Below are positions 23,767 to 31,229 of a DNA stretch of 64,000 nt, one piece after another. The notes beneath the pieces are model-generated. The model worked only from the letters and a program-made list of their open reading frames with translations. It did no database searches and was not told the DNA's origin. The stretch comes from Clostridiales bacterium UBA7285. Its GTDB lineage: Bacteria > Bacillota > Clostridia > Peptostreptococcales > Anaerovoracaceae. The stretch lies in assembly GCA_002472145.1 (NCBI GenBank), contig DKRJ01000012.1:62001-126000 (forward strand). The letters run 5' to 3'. A program made the translations under genes and the position numbers. Position 1 is the stretch's first letter, and every line of letters begins with the position of its first letter.

Positions 23767-26700
23767 TCACTCGCCCGACGAGCCTGAAGACGCGTCGCCG
23801 GAGGCATCGCCCGACGAGCCTGAAGATGCATCGCCCGACGAGCCTGAAGACGCGTCTCCCGACGCGCTGTCCGCGGAACCGCCCGCCGCAGGCTCGCTGA
23901 CCGTCGCGTTCGCTCCCGTCGCCTCGTTCAGGGCTTCGAGTGCGTTCTCGAGTTCGGTCATGTAGTCTCCGTAGAGATCCCAGTCGCCGTCCTTCAGCGC
24001 TTCCTGGGCTTTGTCGTACGCTTCCGTCGCCGCCTTTACGAGTTCCTCCACCGTATCGTTTCCTGTCTGGTCAGTGCCGTCCGTATCGCCGTCCCCGCCG
24101 TCATCCGGAACGTCGGCGGCGTAGTCTCCGAACATGCTGACGAGAGCCTCTGCCAGCGTGTCCTCATACGCGATCTTATCGTTATACGCGATCACAACGC
24201 GCTTGACTTCAGGTATAGCGCTGTTTGAGGCCTCGAGGTAGATCGGCTCGATGTAGAGCAACGAGTCCTCCACAGGGACGATGAACAGGTTGCCGCGGCT
24301 GTATCTGGATCCGGCCTGGCTCCAAAGCGAAAAGTCCTGAGAGATCTTCGTATTCTGGTCGATCTGGGCTTCTATCTGCATAGGCCCGTATATCGTGCGG
24401 TTCTTAGGCATGCTGTAGAGCACCAGTTCGCCGTAGTGGTCTCCGTCGTTGCGGCTGAGCAGCAGCGCCGTCATGTTTTGTTTTGACTTCGGAGAGTAGG
24501 CGATCATGCTCACGAATTCTGCTTCCGTCTCGCCCGGAAGCTTCAAGACGAAGTAATTAGGCGTCATCTTGACTTCTTCCGTTCCGTAGATCTCGTCCGA
24601 AATGTCCCAGATGTCCTCGTTCTGATAGAAGACCTTCGTGTCCGTCATGTGGTAGCGGCCGTAGACCTGAGCCTGTATCTGCAGAAGTTCGTTCGGGTAC
24701 CTGAGGTGGACCTTCATCTCGTCCGGCATGTCGTCGTAGTCCTTGAAGAGCTTCGGATATATCTTCTGCAGAGTCTGCGCTATAGGGTCTTCCTCGTCTA
24801 CGACGTAGTAATCGACGGTACCGTTGTAAGCATCCACTATGACCTTTACGGAGTTCCTGATGTAGTTCGTCGTGCCTGTCTCGCCGCCGTAAGGCTCGGA
24901 ATACGGGTAATACGAACTCGTCGTATACGCGTCGATGATCCAGTAGATCCTGCCGTCCACGATCACTCCGTACGGGTCGTTGTCGTAGCTCAGATAAGGC
25001 ATGATCTTCTTCACGCGGTCCATCACGTTGCGGTTTATTATCATCCGCGAGTCGTTGTTCACATTCGTTGAGACGAGGATCTTCAGGCTGCCCTCGCGGA
25101 TCGCGAACATGAGCCTGTTGACCGGGCCGAGTCTGATGCCCGCCGTTCCCTCGTATTTCGTGTAGGCGTTCTCCGTGCCGTTAGGGTAGTCGAATTCATC
25201 TTCGTCTGTGTTGACTATTATGTAGTCGTCGGAAAGCTCGCCGAAATATATCTCCGGGCGCGTTATCTCGATCTCCTCGGCGCTGCTGACAGGCGGTATG
25301 TCTCTTACGATGACCTCCGGCTGTCCGCTCGCGGTGATCGTGTCGACGCGCGAGACCGCTGCCCCGTAGCCGTGGGTGTACTTCAGGTGGCGGTTTATCC
25401 ACGTGTCGTTGATCTTGCTCTCGTCGATCTCCCTGACCGAAAGATACGTCTGCGTGTATTCGCCGTCGACCGTGTATCTGTCCACGTCGGTGTCGTTGAA
25501 AATATAGTACTGCCTGATGCTCTGCGTCTGGTTGTAGAACGTCTCGACAGGTTCGTAATCGTTTATTCTTATGTTGTCGATCGTCTCGGAGTTGTTCCTG
25601 ATGTCCTCGGCCGTCAGATCGTTGCTCGCCGCAAAATTCCTGACGTCCACGTCGTCGATGCCGTACGCGTACTGCGTGTATTCGATGTTGTTGGCGAGGT
25701 AAGGCGATTCTTTGTTGATCTCGTCAGGCGATACGACTATGTTCTGGACGATGGCATGCGCGCCGACTCCGAGAGCCGCCACGACGATCATCAAAAGAGG
25801 CACGGCAAAGAATTTCTTCGCGCTCTTTTTCGCTATGCCGATCGATGAGACGACGATGCCGGCCAGAGAGAGTACCGTCAGTATCCTGTACATCCAGAGC
25901 GTCACTTTTACGTCCGAGTATCCGGCCCCGTATACGACGCCGTTGTGCGAGTGGAGCAGATCGAACTGCTTCAGGACAAAGAAAGCCGCGAGCATCAAAA
26001 AGAACACCGCGCAGAGTATGATGATCTTTCCGGAGGCGATCTCAAGCAGCGAGTGCATGTTTATCTTTGATACTGCTTTGGTCCTGCCGCCGCCGAAAAT
26101 GTGCGATGCACCACTGCCGTCTCCGTCCCCGGAAGCGCCCTGCGTGTCGTCCCTGCGGTCGTAGAAATCAGGGGTCCTGACGGTGAGCAGCATCATGTAA
26201 TAGATGAACGTTATGACTACCGTGATGATGATCAGGGTGATTATCATCTCGTCGAGCCGCGACAGGAAATCGAGTTTGAATATATAGAAGGAAATGTCGA
26301 GGCCGAAGAGCGGATCCTTGATGCCGAAGTCAGTCGAGTTCGCGAACTCCAGCAGTTCGAACCAGAGGTTGTGAACGATATAGAAACTCACGACTGCGCC
26401 AAAAATCACAGAAGCGGCGTAAGTCCCGCGGTTGATCGCTTTGTTATTCGCCGCCTCATGCGAAATGATTTTTTTGAAGTACCCGCGCTTTATCTGCATC
26501 AGGTACGCGGCCATGAGCACGGTCACGACCGCGAATATCGGAATGCCGAATTTAAGTTCGGTGAAAAGCCTTTTGAAGAATACGCTCGTATAGCCGATCT
26601 CTTTGAACCACTCCCAGTCGGTGATGACGTTGATGAGCAGCAGGAAGATGATTATCGCCAGAATGACGATCAAAGCGATGATCGAGCGTCGGAGAGTCCT

Positions 26701-26769
26701 GTCGGTCTTCGTCTTTTCGGGCTTCGGGGTCTTGACTTTTTTCGGCTTGACGTTTATGACTTTATCCAC
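23767..26769 (-). CDS. UPF0182 family large membrane protein
   Basis: About 1000 residues from a GTG at 26769 that has GGAGGAA ten bases upstream; an earlier in-frame start would swallow this site. A basic N-terminal tail (KPKKVKTPKPEKTK) precedes about seven transmembrane helices spread over residues 25-360. A large extracytoplasmic region follows (about 370-890) with the UPF0182 hallmark segments NIEYTQYAYGIDD, RQYYIFNDTDVDRY and RLMFAIREGSLKIL. The final ~70 residues are low-complexity Ser/Gly/Ala/Asp, encoded partly by a 24-bp repeat. The family is widespread in Gram-positives but has no known function. It follows the zinc-ribbon gene by 52 bp. Confidence 0.92.
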   Translation of the reverse strand: MDKVINVKPKKVKTPKPEKTKTDRTLRRSIIALIVILAIIIFLLLINVITDWEWFKEIGYTSVFFKRLFTELKFGIPIFAVVTVLMAAYLMQIKRGYFKKIISHEAANNKAINRGTYAASVIFGAVVSFYIVHNLWFELLEFANSTDFGIKDPLFGLDISFYIFKLDFLSRLDEMIITLIIITVVITFIYYMMLLTVRTPDFYDRRDDTQGASGDGDGSGASHIFGGGRTKAVSKINMHSLLEIASGKIIILCAVFFLMLAAFFVLKQFDLLHSHNGVVYGAGYSDVKVTLWMYRILTVLSLAGIVVSSIGIAKKSAKKFFAVPLLMIVVAALGVGAHAIVQNIVVSPDEINKESPYLANNIEYTQYAYGIDDVDVRNFAASNDLTAEDIRNNSETIDNIRINDYEPVETFYNQTQSIRQYYIFNDTDVDRYTVDGEYTQTYLSVREIDESKINDTWINRHLKYTHGYGAAVSRVDTITASGQPEVIVRDIPPVSSAEEIEITRPEIYFGELSDDYIIVNTDEDEFDYPNGTENAYTKYEGTAGIRLGPVNRLMFAIREGSLKILVSTNVNNDSRMIINRNVMDRVKKIMPYLSYDNDPYGVIVDGRIYWIIDAYTTSSYYPYSEPYGGETGTTNYIRNSVKVIVDAYNGTVDYYVVDEEDPIAQTLQKIYPKLFKDYDDMPDEMKVHLRYPNELLQIQAQVYGRYHMTDTKVFYQNEDIWDISDEIYGTEEVKMTPNYFVLKLPGETEAEFVSMIAYSPKSKQNMTALLLSRNDGDHYGELVLYSMPKNRTIYGPMQIEAQIDQNTKISQDFSLWSQAGSRYSRGNLFIVPVEDSLLYIEPIYLEASNSAIPEVKRVVIAYNDKIAYEDTLAEALVSMFGDYAADVPDDGGDGDTDGTDQTGNDTVEELVKAATEAYDKAQEALKDGDWDLYGDYMTELENALEALNEATGANATVSEPAAGGSADSASGDASSGSSGDASSGSSGDASGDASSGSSGE
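23771..23854. repeat. 24-bp minisatellite in the 3' end of the UPF0182 gene
   Basis: Three near-identical 24-bp copies at 23771-23794, 23807-23830 and 23831-23854, the last two directly adjacent. Each encodes the octapeptide ASSGSSGD at the C-terminus of the protein. Copy number could vary by slippage without shifting the frame, because 24 is divisible by three. Confidence 0.9.
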
Positions 26770-26821
26770 TCGTTTTCTTCCTCCGGGAAAAGCCGCGATC
26801 CGCGCGGCAGCGGTCATATGA

Positions 26822-28939
26822 TCACGATAAGGCTTTGGCGTCTGTGACCTCTTCGATGAGCATCTTATCGCCTGCCTTGAGATGTATCGTCTTCGTGCTG
26901 ACGGATGCCTCGGTCGAGCCCTCTTCCTGCTCGCTCGTCTTTACGAGCGCGTAGAAATCGTTTCCGTCGCGGAGTATCTCGCCTATCTGCAGTTCAGACA
27001 GCGAGCGCGCCTTTTCGCCTGACGTGATGGCGCTCAGCTGGCTGTACAGGGACGATTCAGGATCGACGTAAGTGAGCACGGTATCCGTCCCGTTGTTCAC
27101 GCGGTCGTAAAGAGAACTGAAGTAATTGATCACGCAATCGACTACAGCCTTCGAGTACGTTATCTTCGTCCCGTCTTCGGCGGTGAATTCGGCGGAATCT
27201 GTCCAGCTGCGCGCGCTGCTCAGGCCTTCCGTCCCGTAATCGAGCGAATCGTCGAATATGAGATCCTTGTTCCATACGACGGACGCGACGTTAACTGCTT
27301 CGCCGTGGGCGGCGACAGCCTTTTCGACCTCCGATTCCTCCTGTTGCGCTACCGGCTCCGGCACCGGTGTAGGATCGTCCTGGCCGTTGAAAAGCGAGAC
27401 GATCTTATCTATGCCGTTGTTCAGGACGCCTGCCGCCTTGGAATCCGGGGCAAAGTAAATTATCGACGTGCAGATGATCAGCACTGCGAATATCGCGATG
27501 AGGATGTCGAGGAATATCAGAAGGCCTTTGCCCTTCTTTTTCGGCTCGCCTTCATCATCGTCATCGTCAAACATATCAGAATAATGGAGCTTGTCAGGAG
27601 CAGGAGCGTTTTCGCTGGGGGGCAGCTCCGTCACACTTCTGTCCGTTTTCGCGCCTTTCTCTTCTTTCGGTTCGACAGCCTCTTCCGCCTCGGCTTTTTC
27701 AGGCTCGGCGGCTTTTTCGGGTTCGGCGGATTTTTCCGCCTCCGGCGCTGCCGTATCTTTCGGATTATCCTCAGCGGCTTTTTCGTCTTTTGGCTCTGTA
27801 TCCGCTTTTTCCTGCTCTGAAACTGCGGTCACAGCCGCTTCAGGTTCTGCTGCCTCGGCTTCCGCCGGTTCCTGCTTTGCTTCCTCTGGCTCTGCCGCCT
27901 CGTTCGCCGAAGTTTCAGGCTTTGCTTCCTCGGCCGCCGCTTCAGGTTCTGACGCCTCGGCTTCCGCTGGTTCCTGCTTTGCTTCCTCTGGCTTTGCCGC
28001 CTCGGCCGCCGCCGTTTCAGGTTCTGACGCCTCGGCTTCCGCGGTTTCCTGCTTTGCTTCCTTAGGCTTCTCCTCTTCCGGCGCCGAAGGAACTTCCGCA
28101 TCAGCCTCTTCCGGCTCTGCCTCTGCCTTGTCTGGCTCTGCCTTTTTCGCGCCGAGCGCTTCCATCGCGGCGAGTTTTGCCTCTTTTTCGGCAAGTTCTT
28201 TCTCTGCGACGGTCTCCTCGGCTATCTGCTTTCTCAGGCGCTCGTATTCCTGATCGAGAAGCGCCTGGAATTCCTCGTTCTTTTTATTGAAAGTATAGAA
28301 TTTGTCTATCTGCCTGCTGCTCTTTGCCTGGGCGGAGACGCTGGACATCTCCTCGGCAGCGGATCTCAGTTCCTCTTCATTCTTTTTGGCCGTCTCGGAG
28401 GCCTCGTCGGCCAGGCTCATCTGCCCGCGGCGGAGTTCCTCCTCCGCCATCTGCTGGTTTATCCTCTGCTTTTCGCCGAAGATGGTCTCGGTGTCAAAAC
28501 GCCTCGTCCTGTCCTCGTGGCGTTCCGCGTCCAGAGTCCAGTCGAACTTCGTGCTCCTGTCTTTGGCCGGCTTCGCGTCTTCTTTGATCGCGCGGAAAAG
28601 TTCATCTTCCGTGATGTCCTCGCCATCATCGACCCGTTCCGGCGACCTGCGCTTCTCAATTACTGAAGACCAGTTGAAATCCGTGCTTTCGGAAGTGCGC
28701 TTTTTAGCGTCCGGGAATCCTTCAAGATCCCAGTTCAGCCCTGTGACGTGGAAGTTTTCAGTCTCGGGCTTCTCTTCCTTCTCTGACTTTGAGAGTTCCT
28801 CGTTCGAGATCCTCTCGAAGTTCTTTTTGAAATCCGGCATTTCGTCCTCCTGCTCCTCGTCCGTAAACACGGGTGCGCCGCAGTAGCTGCAGAACCTGCT
28901 GTTGTCATCGATTTTCCTGCCGCATTTCTTGCAATACAT
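26822..28939 (-). CDS. Zinc-ribbon membrane protein with a very long Ala/Glu/Pro-rich region
   Basis: 705 residues, function unknown. Order: an N-terminal zinc ribbon (CKKCGRKIDDNSRFCSYCG, residues 3-21); a charged region with three short aromatic motifs (GLNWDLEGFP, DFNWSSVI, KFDWTLDA); a helical segment likely to form a coiled coil (about 150-260); a low-complexity Ala/Glu/Pro/Lys region (about 263-450) built from degenerate PEEAKQEPAEAEASEPEAA-type repeats; one transmembrane helix (about 468-495); and an extracytoplasmic C-terminal domain of about 205 residues. Positive residues before the helix (KKKGKG) put the zinc ribbon inside the cell. It lies between the UPF0182 gene and a small protein with a similar tail, all on the same strand. 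A scaffold or sensor role is possible but not shown. Confidence 0.85.
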   Translation of the reverse strand: MYCKKCGRKIDDNSRFCSYCGAPVFTDEEQEDEMPDFKKNFERISNEELSKSEKEEKPETENFHVTGLNWDLEGFPDAKKRTSESTDFNWSSVIEKRRSPERVDDGEDITEDELFRAIKEDAKPAKDRSTKFDWTLDAERHEDRTRRFDTETIFGEKQRINQQMAEEELRRGQMSLADEASETAKKNEEELRSAAEEMSSVSAQAKSSRQIDKFYTFNKKNEEFQALLDQEYERLRKQIAEETVAEKELAEKEAKLAAMEALGAKKAEPDKAEAEPEEADAEVPSAPEEEKPKEAKQETAEAEASEPETAAAEAAKPEEAKQEPAEAEASEPEAAAEEAKPETSANEAAEPEEAKQEPAEAEAAEPEAAVTAVSEQEKADTEPKDEKAAEDNPKDTAAPEAEKSAEPEKAAEPEKAEAEEAVEPKEEKGAKTDRSVTELPPSENAPAPDKLHYSDMFDDDDDEGEPKKKGKGLLIFLDILIAIFAVLIICTSIIYFAPDSKAAGVLNNGIDKIVSLFNGQDDPTPVPEPVAQQEESEVEKAVAAHGEAVNVASVVWNKDLIFDDSLDYGTEGLSSARSWTDSAEFTAEDGTKITYSKAVVDCVINYFSSLYDRVNNGTDTVLTYVDPESSLYSQLSAITSGEKARSLSELQIGEILRDGNDFYALVKTSEQEEGSTEASVSTKTIHLKAGDKMLIEEVTDAKALS
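27830..28070. repeat. Degenerate tandem repeats encoding Ala/Glu/Pro-rich peptide
   Basis: Several imperfect copies of a module encoding roughly AKPEEAKQEPAEAEASEPEAA occur in the zinc-ribbon gene. The repetition creates long open frames on the opposite strand (Ser/Ala-rich), which are shadows. Confidence 0.75.
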
Positions 28940-28964
28940 ATTTTCCTCCAGACTGAAAAAGCAG

Positions 28965-29555
28965 TTAACGAATCTTTTCGTTCAATATCTCTATCGTATA
29001 GATCTTTCCGTGTTTGTCTGTGCCGCAATCCCTGCTCGTATATTTGGCAGGCGCGTCATCGCCGCACGGTCCGGGCCCGTCTGAAGCGCATCCGCACTCC
29101 GTTTCGGCTGCCGGTCCGGTCTCAGCGCCGGGTTCAGCCGCGGTCTCAGCCTTTGTTTCCGCATTAGGTTCAGCCGCGGTCCCATCCTTTGCTTCCGCGC
29201 CAGGTTCCGCCGCAGGTTCAGCCTTTTCTTCCGCACCCGTCTCCGCCGTGGTCTCAGCCTTTGCTTCCGTTGCCGGCTCCGCCGCGTTCCTCGCTTCGGT
29301 TTCAGCCGTCTGCGCCTTAGACTTCACCGCACCGCTCAGGATCGCTTCCTGCTTGGAACTGATGTCCTTCACCTCAGAATCGATCCTCGTGATCTTATCG
29401 TTCATCTCGTCCAAAACGTCGGTGCGCTTCGAACTCCTCGCGATGAGCCTGATGATCCAGACCAGTATGATAATGGCGAGGACCGCCAGAAGTCCCGCTT
29501 CCAGACCGTCTTGATATTCAATCACGAATTCACCGAATTTGCCAACAGCGTTCAT
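28965..29555 (-). CDS. Small single-pass membrane protein with a coiled coil and an Ala/Glu/Pro-rich tail
   Basis: 196 residues, family not recognised. Residues ~19-40 form a transmembrane helix (GLLAVLAIIILVWIIRLIA) followed by RSSKR, so the rest is predicted to be cytoplasmic. Residues ~45-75 (VLDEMNDKITRIDSEVKDISSKQEAIL) look like a coiled coil. About 85 residues of Ala/Glu/Thr/Pro repeats follow, such as AEPGAEAKDGTAAEPNAETKAET. The C-terminus has three Cys (CGCASDGPGPCGDD) and a short folded-looking end, YTIEILNEKIR. It has its own good promoter and lies 25 bp upstream of the zinc-ribbon gene. The shared composition suggests the two proteins act together. Confidence 0.7.
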   Translation of the reverse strand: MNAVGKFGEFVIEYQDGLEAGLLAVLAIIILVWIIRLIARSSKRTDVLDEMNDKITRIDSEVKDISSKQEAILSGAVKSKAQTAETEARNAAEPATEAKAETTAETGAEEKAEPAAEPGAEAKDGTAAEPNAETKAETAAEPGAETGPAAETECGCASDGPGPCGDDAPAKYTSRDCGTDKHGKIYTIEILNEKIR

Positions 29556-29594
29556 CGCTATCTCCCTTCAGAAATAAAAAACATTTGATTTATT

Positions 29595-29623
29595 ATTATA
29601 CAATAACAAAGCCTGTTTCGCAA
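29595..29623 (-). promoter_or_regulatory. Sigma-A promoter for the small membrane protein / zinc-ribbon / UPF0182 unit
   Basis: On the minus strand TTGCGA (complement of 29618-29623) and a perfect TATAAT (complement of 29595-29600) are separated by 17 bp. The -10 lies 40 bases before the start at 29555. The three downstream genes have gaps of at most about 50 bp, so this could drive the whole unit. Confidence 0.75.
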
Positions 29624-29720
29624 ACCGCGGGCCTGGCTCTGCCCGCCGGTCCGGACGACTGACCGGCCCGTATTTTTCCGCGCCGCGTCGTGTCTGGCCG
29701 CCGGCCCGCGCAGGCAAAAA

Positions 29721-31118
29721 TCATTCGCCCTTGCCGCACGAGCGGAAAATCTCTATCGCCTCTGAAATATCGCGCGCTCCCACGATCCGGCAGCCGCCGG
29801 CCGCCTTTCCGAGCTTTGACGCATTTGCAGCCGGCAGGATCATCACTTCGTAGCTCATGCGTGCAGCCTCGGACGCTATTTTTTCGGCATTTACTACGGG
29901 CCTTAGTTCGCCCGTCAGCCCGACCTCGCCTATGGCGATTACGCGCTTCGGACAGACGACCCTCCTCAAAGATGAATAAACGGCGAGAGCGACGGCCAGA
30001 TCGACAGACGTGCTGTCAGGCCTCAGGCCGCCCACCACGTTTACGTATACGTCCTCGTTTGTCAGCGAGAGCCCGGCTCTGCGCTCGAGAACGGCCAGGA
30101 TCATCGCGAGGCGCTGGTAATCGACGCCGACCGCGGTCCTGCGGGCAAACCCCACATTCGCCGGGGAAGTGAGCGACTGTATCTCCATCAGCACAGGCCG
30201 GCTCCCCTCGTATACGGCGGAAATGACGGAGCCTTCGGAGTTTTTTGCGCTGCCGTCCAGAAAGATGCCTGACAGATCGGCTATCTCCTCCAGGCCGTCC
30301 TGCTCCATCCTGAACGCCCCGATCTCGCTCGTCGTGCCGAACCTGTTTTTGAACGATCTGAGAATGCGCAGGTCGTGGTCGCGCTCACCCGAGAAATTCA
30401 GCACGCAGTCGACGAGGTGCTCCACTATCTTAGGCCCTGCCAAGTCTCCGCTCTTCGTCACGTGCGCAACGATGAAAACAGGTATACCCTTCGTCTTTCC
30501 GATCTTCATCAGGAGGCCGCCGCACGCTCTCACCTGCGACACGCTTCCCGGCACTGAATCTATCTCGTCCGTGTACATCGTCTGAATGGAATCTATTATG
30601 AGAAAATCCGGCCCGAGGTTCTCACACGCCGAGATGACGTTCTCCATGTTCGTCTCCGCGAGGACGTAGAGGCTGTCCGGAATGCCGCTGCAGACTCTGT
30701 CCGCGCGCATCCTGATCTGTTCCTCCGACTCCTCGCCCGTCGCGTAGAGCACCCTGCCGCCGGCCTCAGCTATGTTGGCCGCAGCCTGGATAATGAGAGT
30801 CGACTTGCCGATCCCGGGTTCTCCCGAGATCAGAACGAGCGAGCCGCGGACAAAACCTCCCCCGAGCACTCTGTCGAGTTCGCCGATCCCGGAGCTGACT
30901 CTGCTGTGCTCTCCCGTCTTCACGTCCTTCAGAGGCGACGCGCTCGCTCTTCCTCCCGGCGCGGACGATCTCCTCCGCGAGTCATCCGGGTCGGCCTCGG
31001 GCACCTTCATCTCCACATATGAATTCCACGCGCCGCAGACGGGGCACTGGCCGAGCCACTTGGGGCTGTCATTGCCGCACTCGCTGCAGACGTAAACCGT
31101 CCTCGTCTTTTTTGCCAT
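29721..31118 (-). CDS. radA: DNA repair protein RadA
   Basis: A RecA-related ATPase and branch-migration helicase acting in homologous recombination and, in Firmicutes, natural transformation. The start at 31118 (MAKKTRTVYVCSECG) matches the family; a TTG 24 bases further upstream is an alternative. About 465 residues: N-terminal zinc finger CSECG...CPVCG (near residues 11-29), Walker A SGEPGIGKST (near 96), the RadA motif KNRFG (near 256) and a C-terminal Lon-protease-like domain with GLRPDSTSVDLAVALAVYSS. RadA is complete. Confidence 0.97.
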   Translation of the reverse strand: MAKKTRTVYVCSECGNDSPKWLGQCPVCGAWNSYVEMKVPEADPDDSRRRSSAPGGRASASPLKDVKTGEHSRVSSGIGELDRVLGGGFVRGSLVLISGEPGIGKSTLIIQAAANIAEAGGRVLYATGEESEEQIRMRADRVCSGIPDSLYVLAETNMENVISACENLGPDFLIIDSIQTMYTDEIDSVPGSVSQVRACGGLLMKIGKTKGIPVFIVAHVTKSGDLAGPKIVEHLVDCVLNFSGERDHDLRILRSFKNRFGTTSEIGAFRMEQDGLEEIADLSGIFLDGSAKNSEGSVISAVYEGSRPVLMEIQSLTSPANVGFARRTAVGVDYQRLAMILAVLERRAGLSLTNEDVYVNVVGGLRPDSTSVDLAVALAVYSSLRRVVCPKRVIAIGEVGLTGELRPVVNAEKIASEAARMSYEVMILPAANASKLGKAAGGCRIVGARDISEAIEIFRSCGKGE

Positions 31119-31157
31119 CGGAGCTGCCTTTTCCCCTTTCAAAAACTGTCGTTTATT

Positions 31158-31190
31158 AAAAGGACGTACGCCCCATGCGGAGTGTACGTC
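31158..31190 (-). terminator. Probable terminator of the EF-G-like gene
   Basis: Seven-base arms GACGTAC/GTACGTC (31184-31190 and 31163-31169) with a 14-nt loop that can pair further, followed by CCTTTT on the minus strand. It lies about 40 bp after the stop of the EF-G-like gene and just before radA. Confidence 0.6.
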
Positions 31191-31229
31191 AATATCTCAG
31201 TCGTCAAAACATTATTCCGCGCGGAAAGG

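Noticed and set aside
21673..23787. 704-codon plus-strand open frame opposite glnA
   Set aside because: It is rich in Arg/Val/His/Asp with no recognisable domain, and lies entirely antisense to a clear glutamine synthetase gene. High GC at third positions creates such shadows throughout the window.
27591..28253. Long Ser/Ala-rich open frame on the plus strand
   Set aside because: It is the antisense shadow of the Ala/Glu/Pro repeat region of the zinc-ribbon gene, without a ribosome-binding site.
29014..29514. Ser/Ala/Pro-rich open frame on the plus strand
   Set aside because: It is the antisense shadow of the Ala/Glu-rich tail of the small membrane protein.
29655..29690. Hairpin after radA as a terminator
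   Set aside because: The GCCGGTC/GACCGGC stem has its T-rich flank on the plus strand, where no gene ends, so it does not fit radA.
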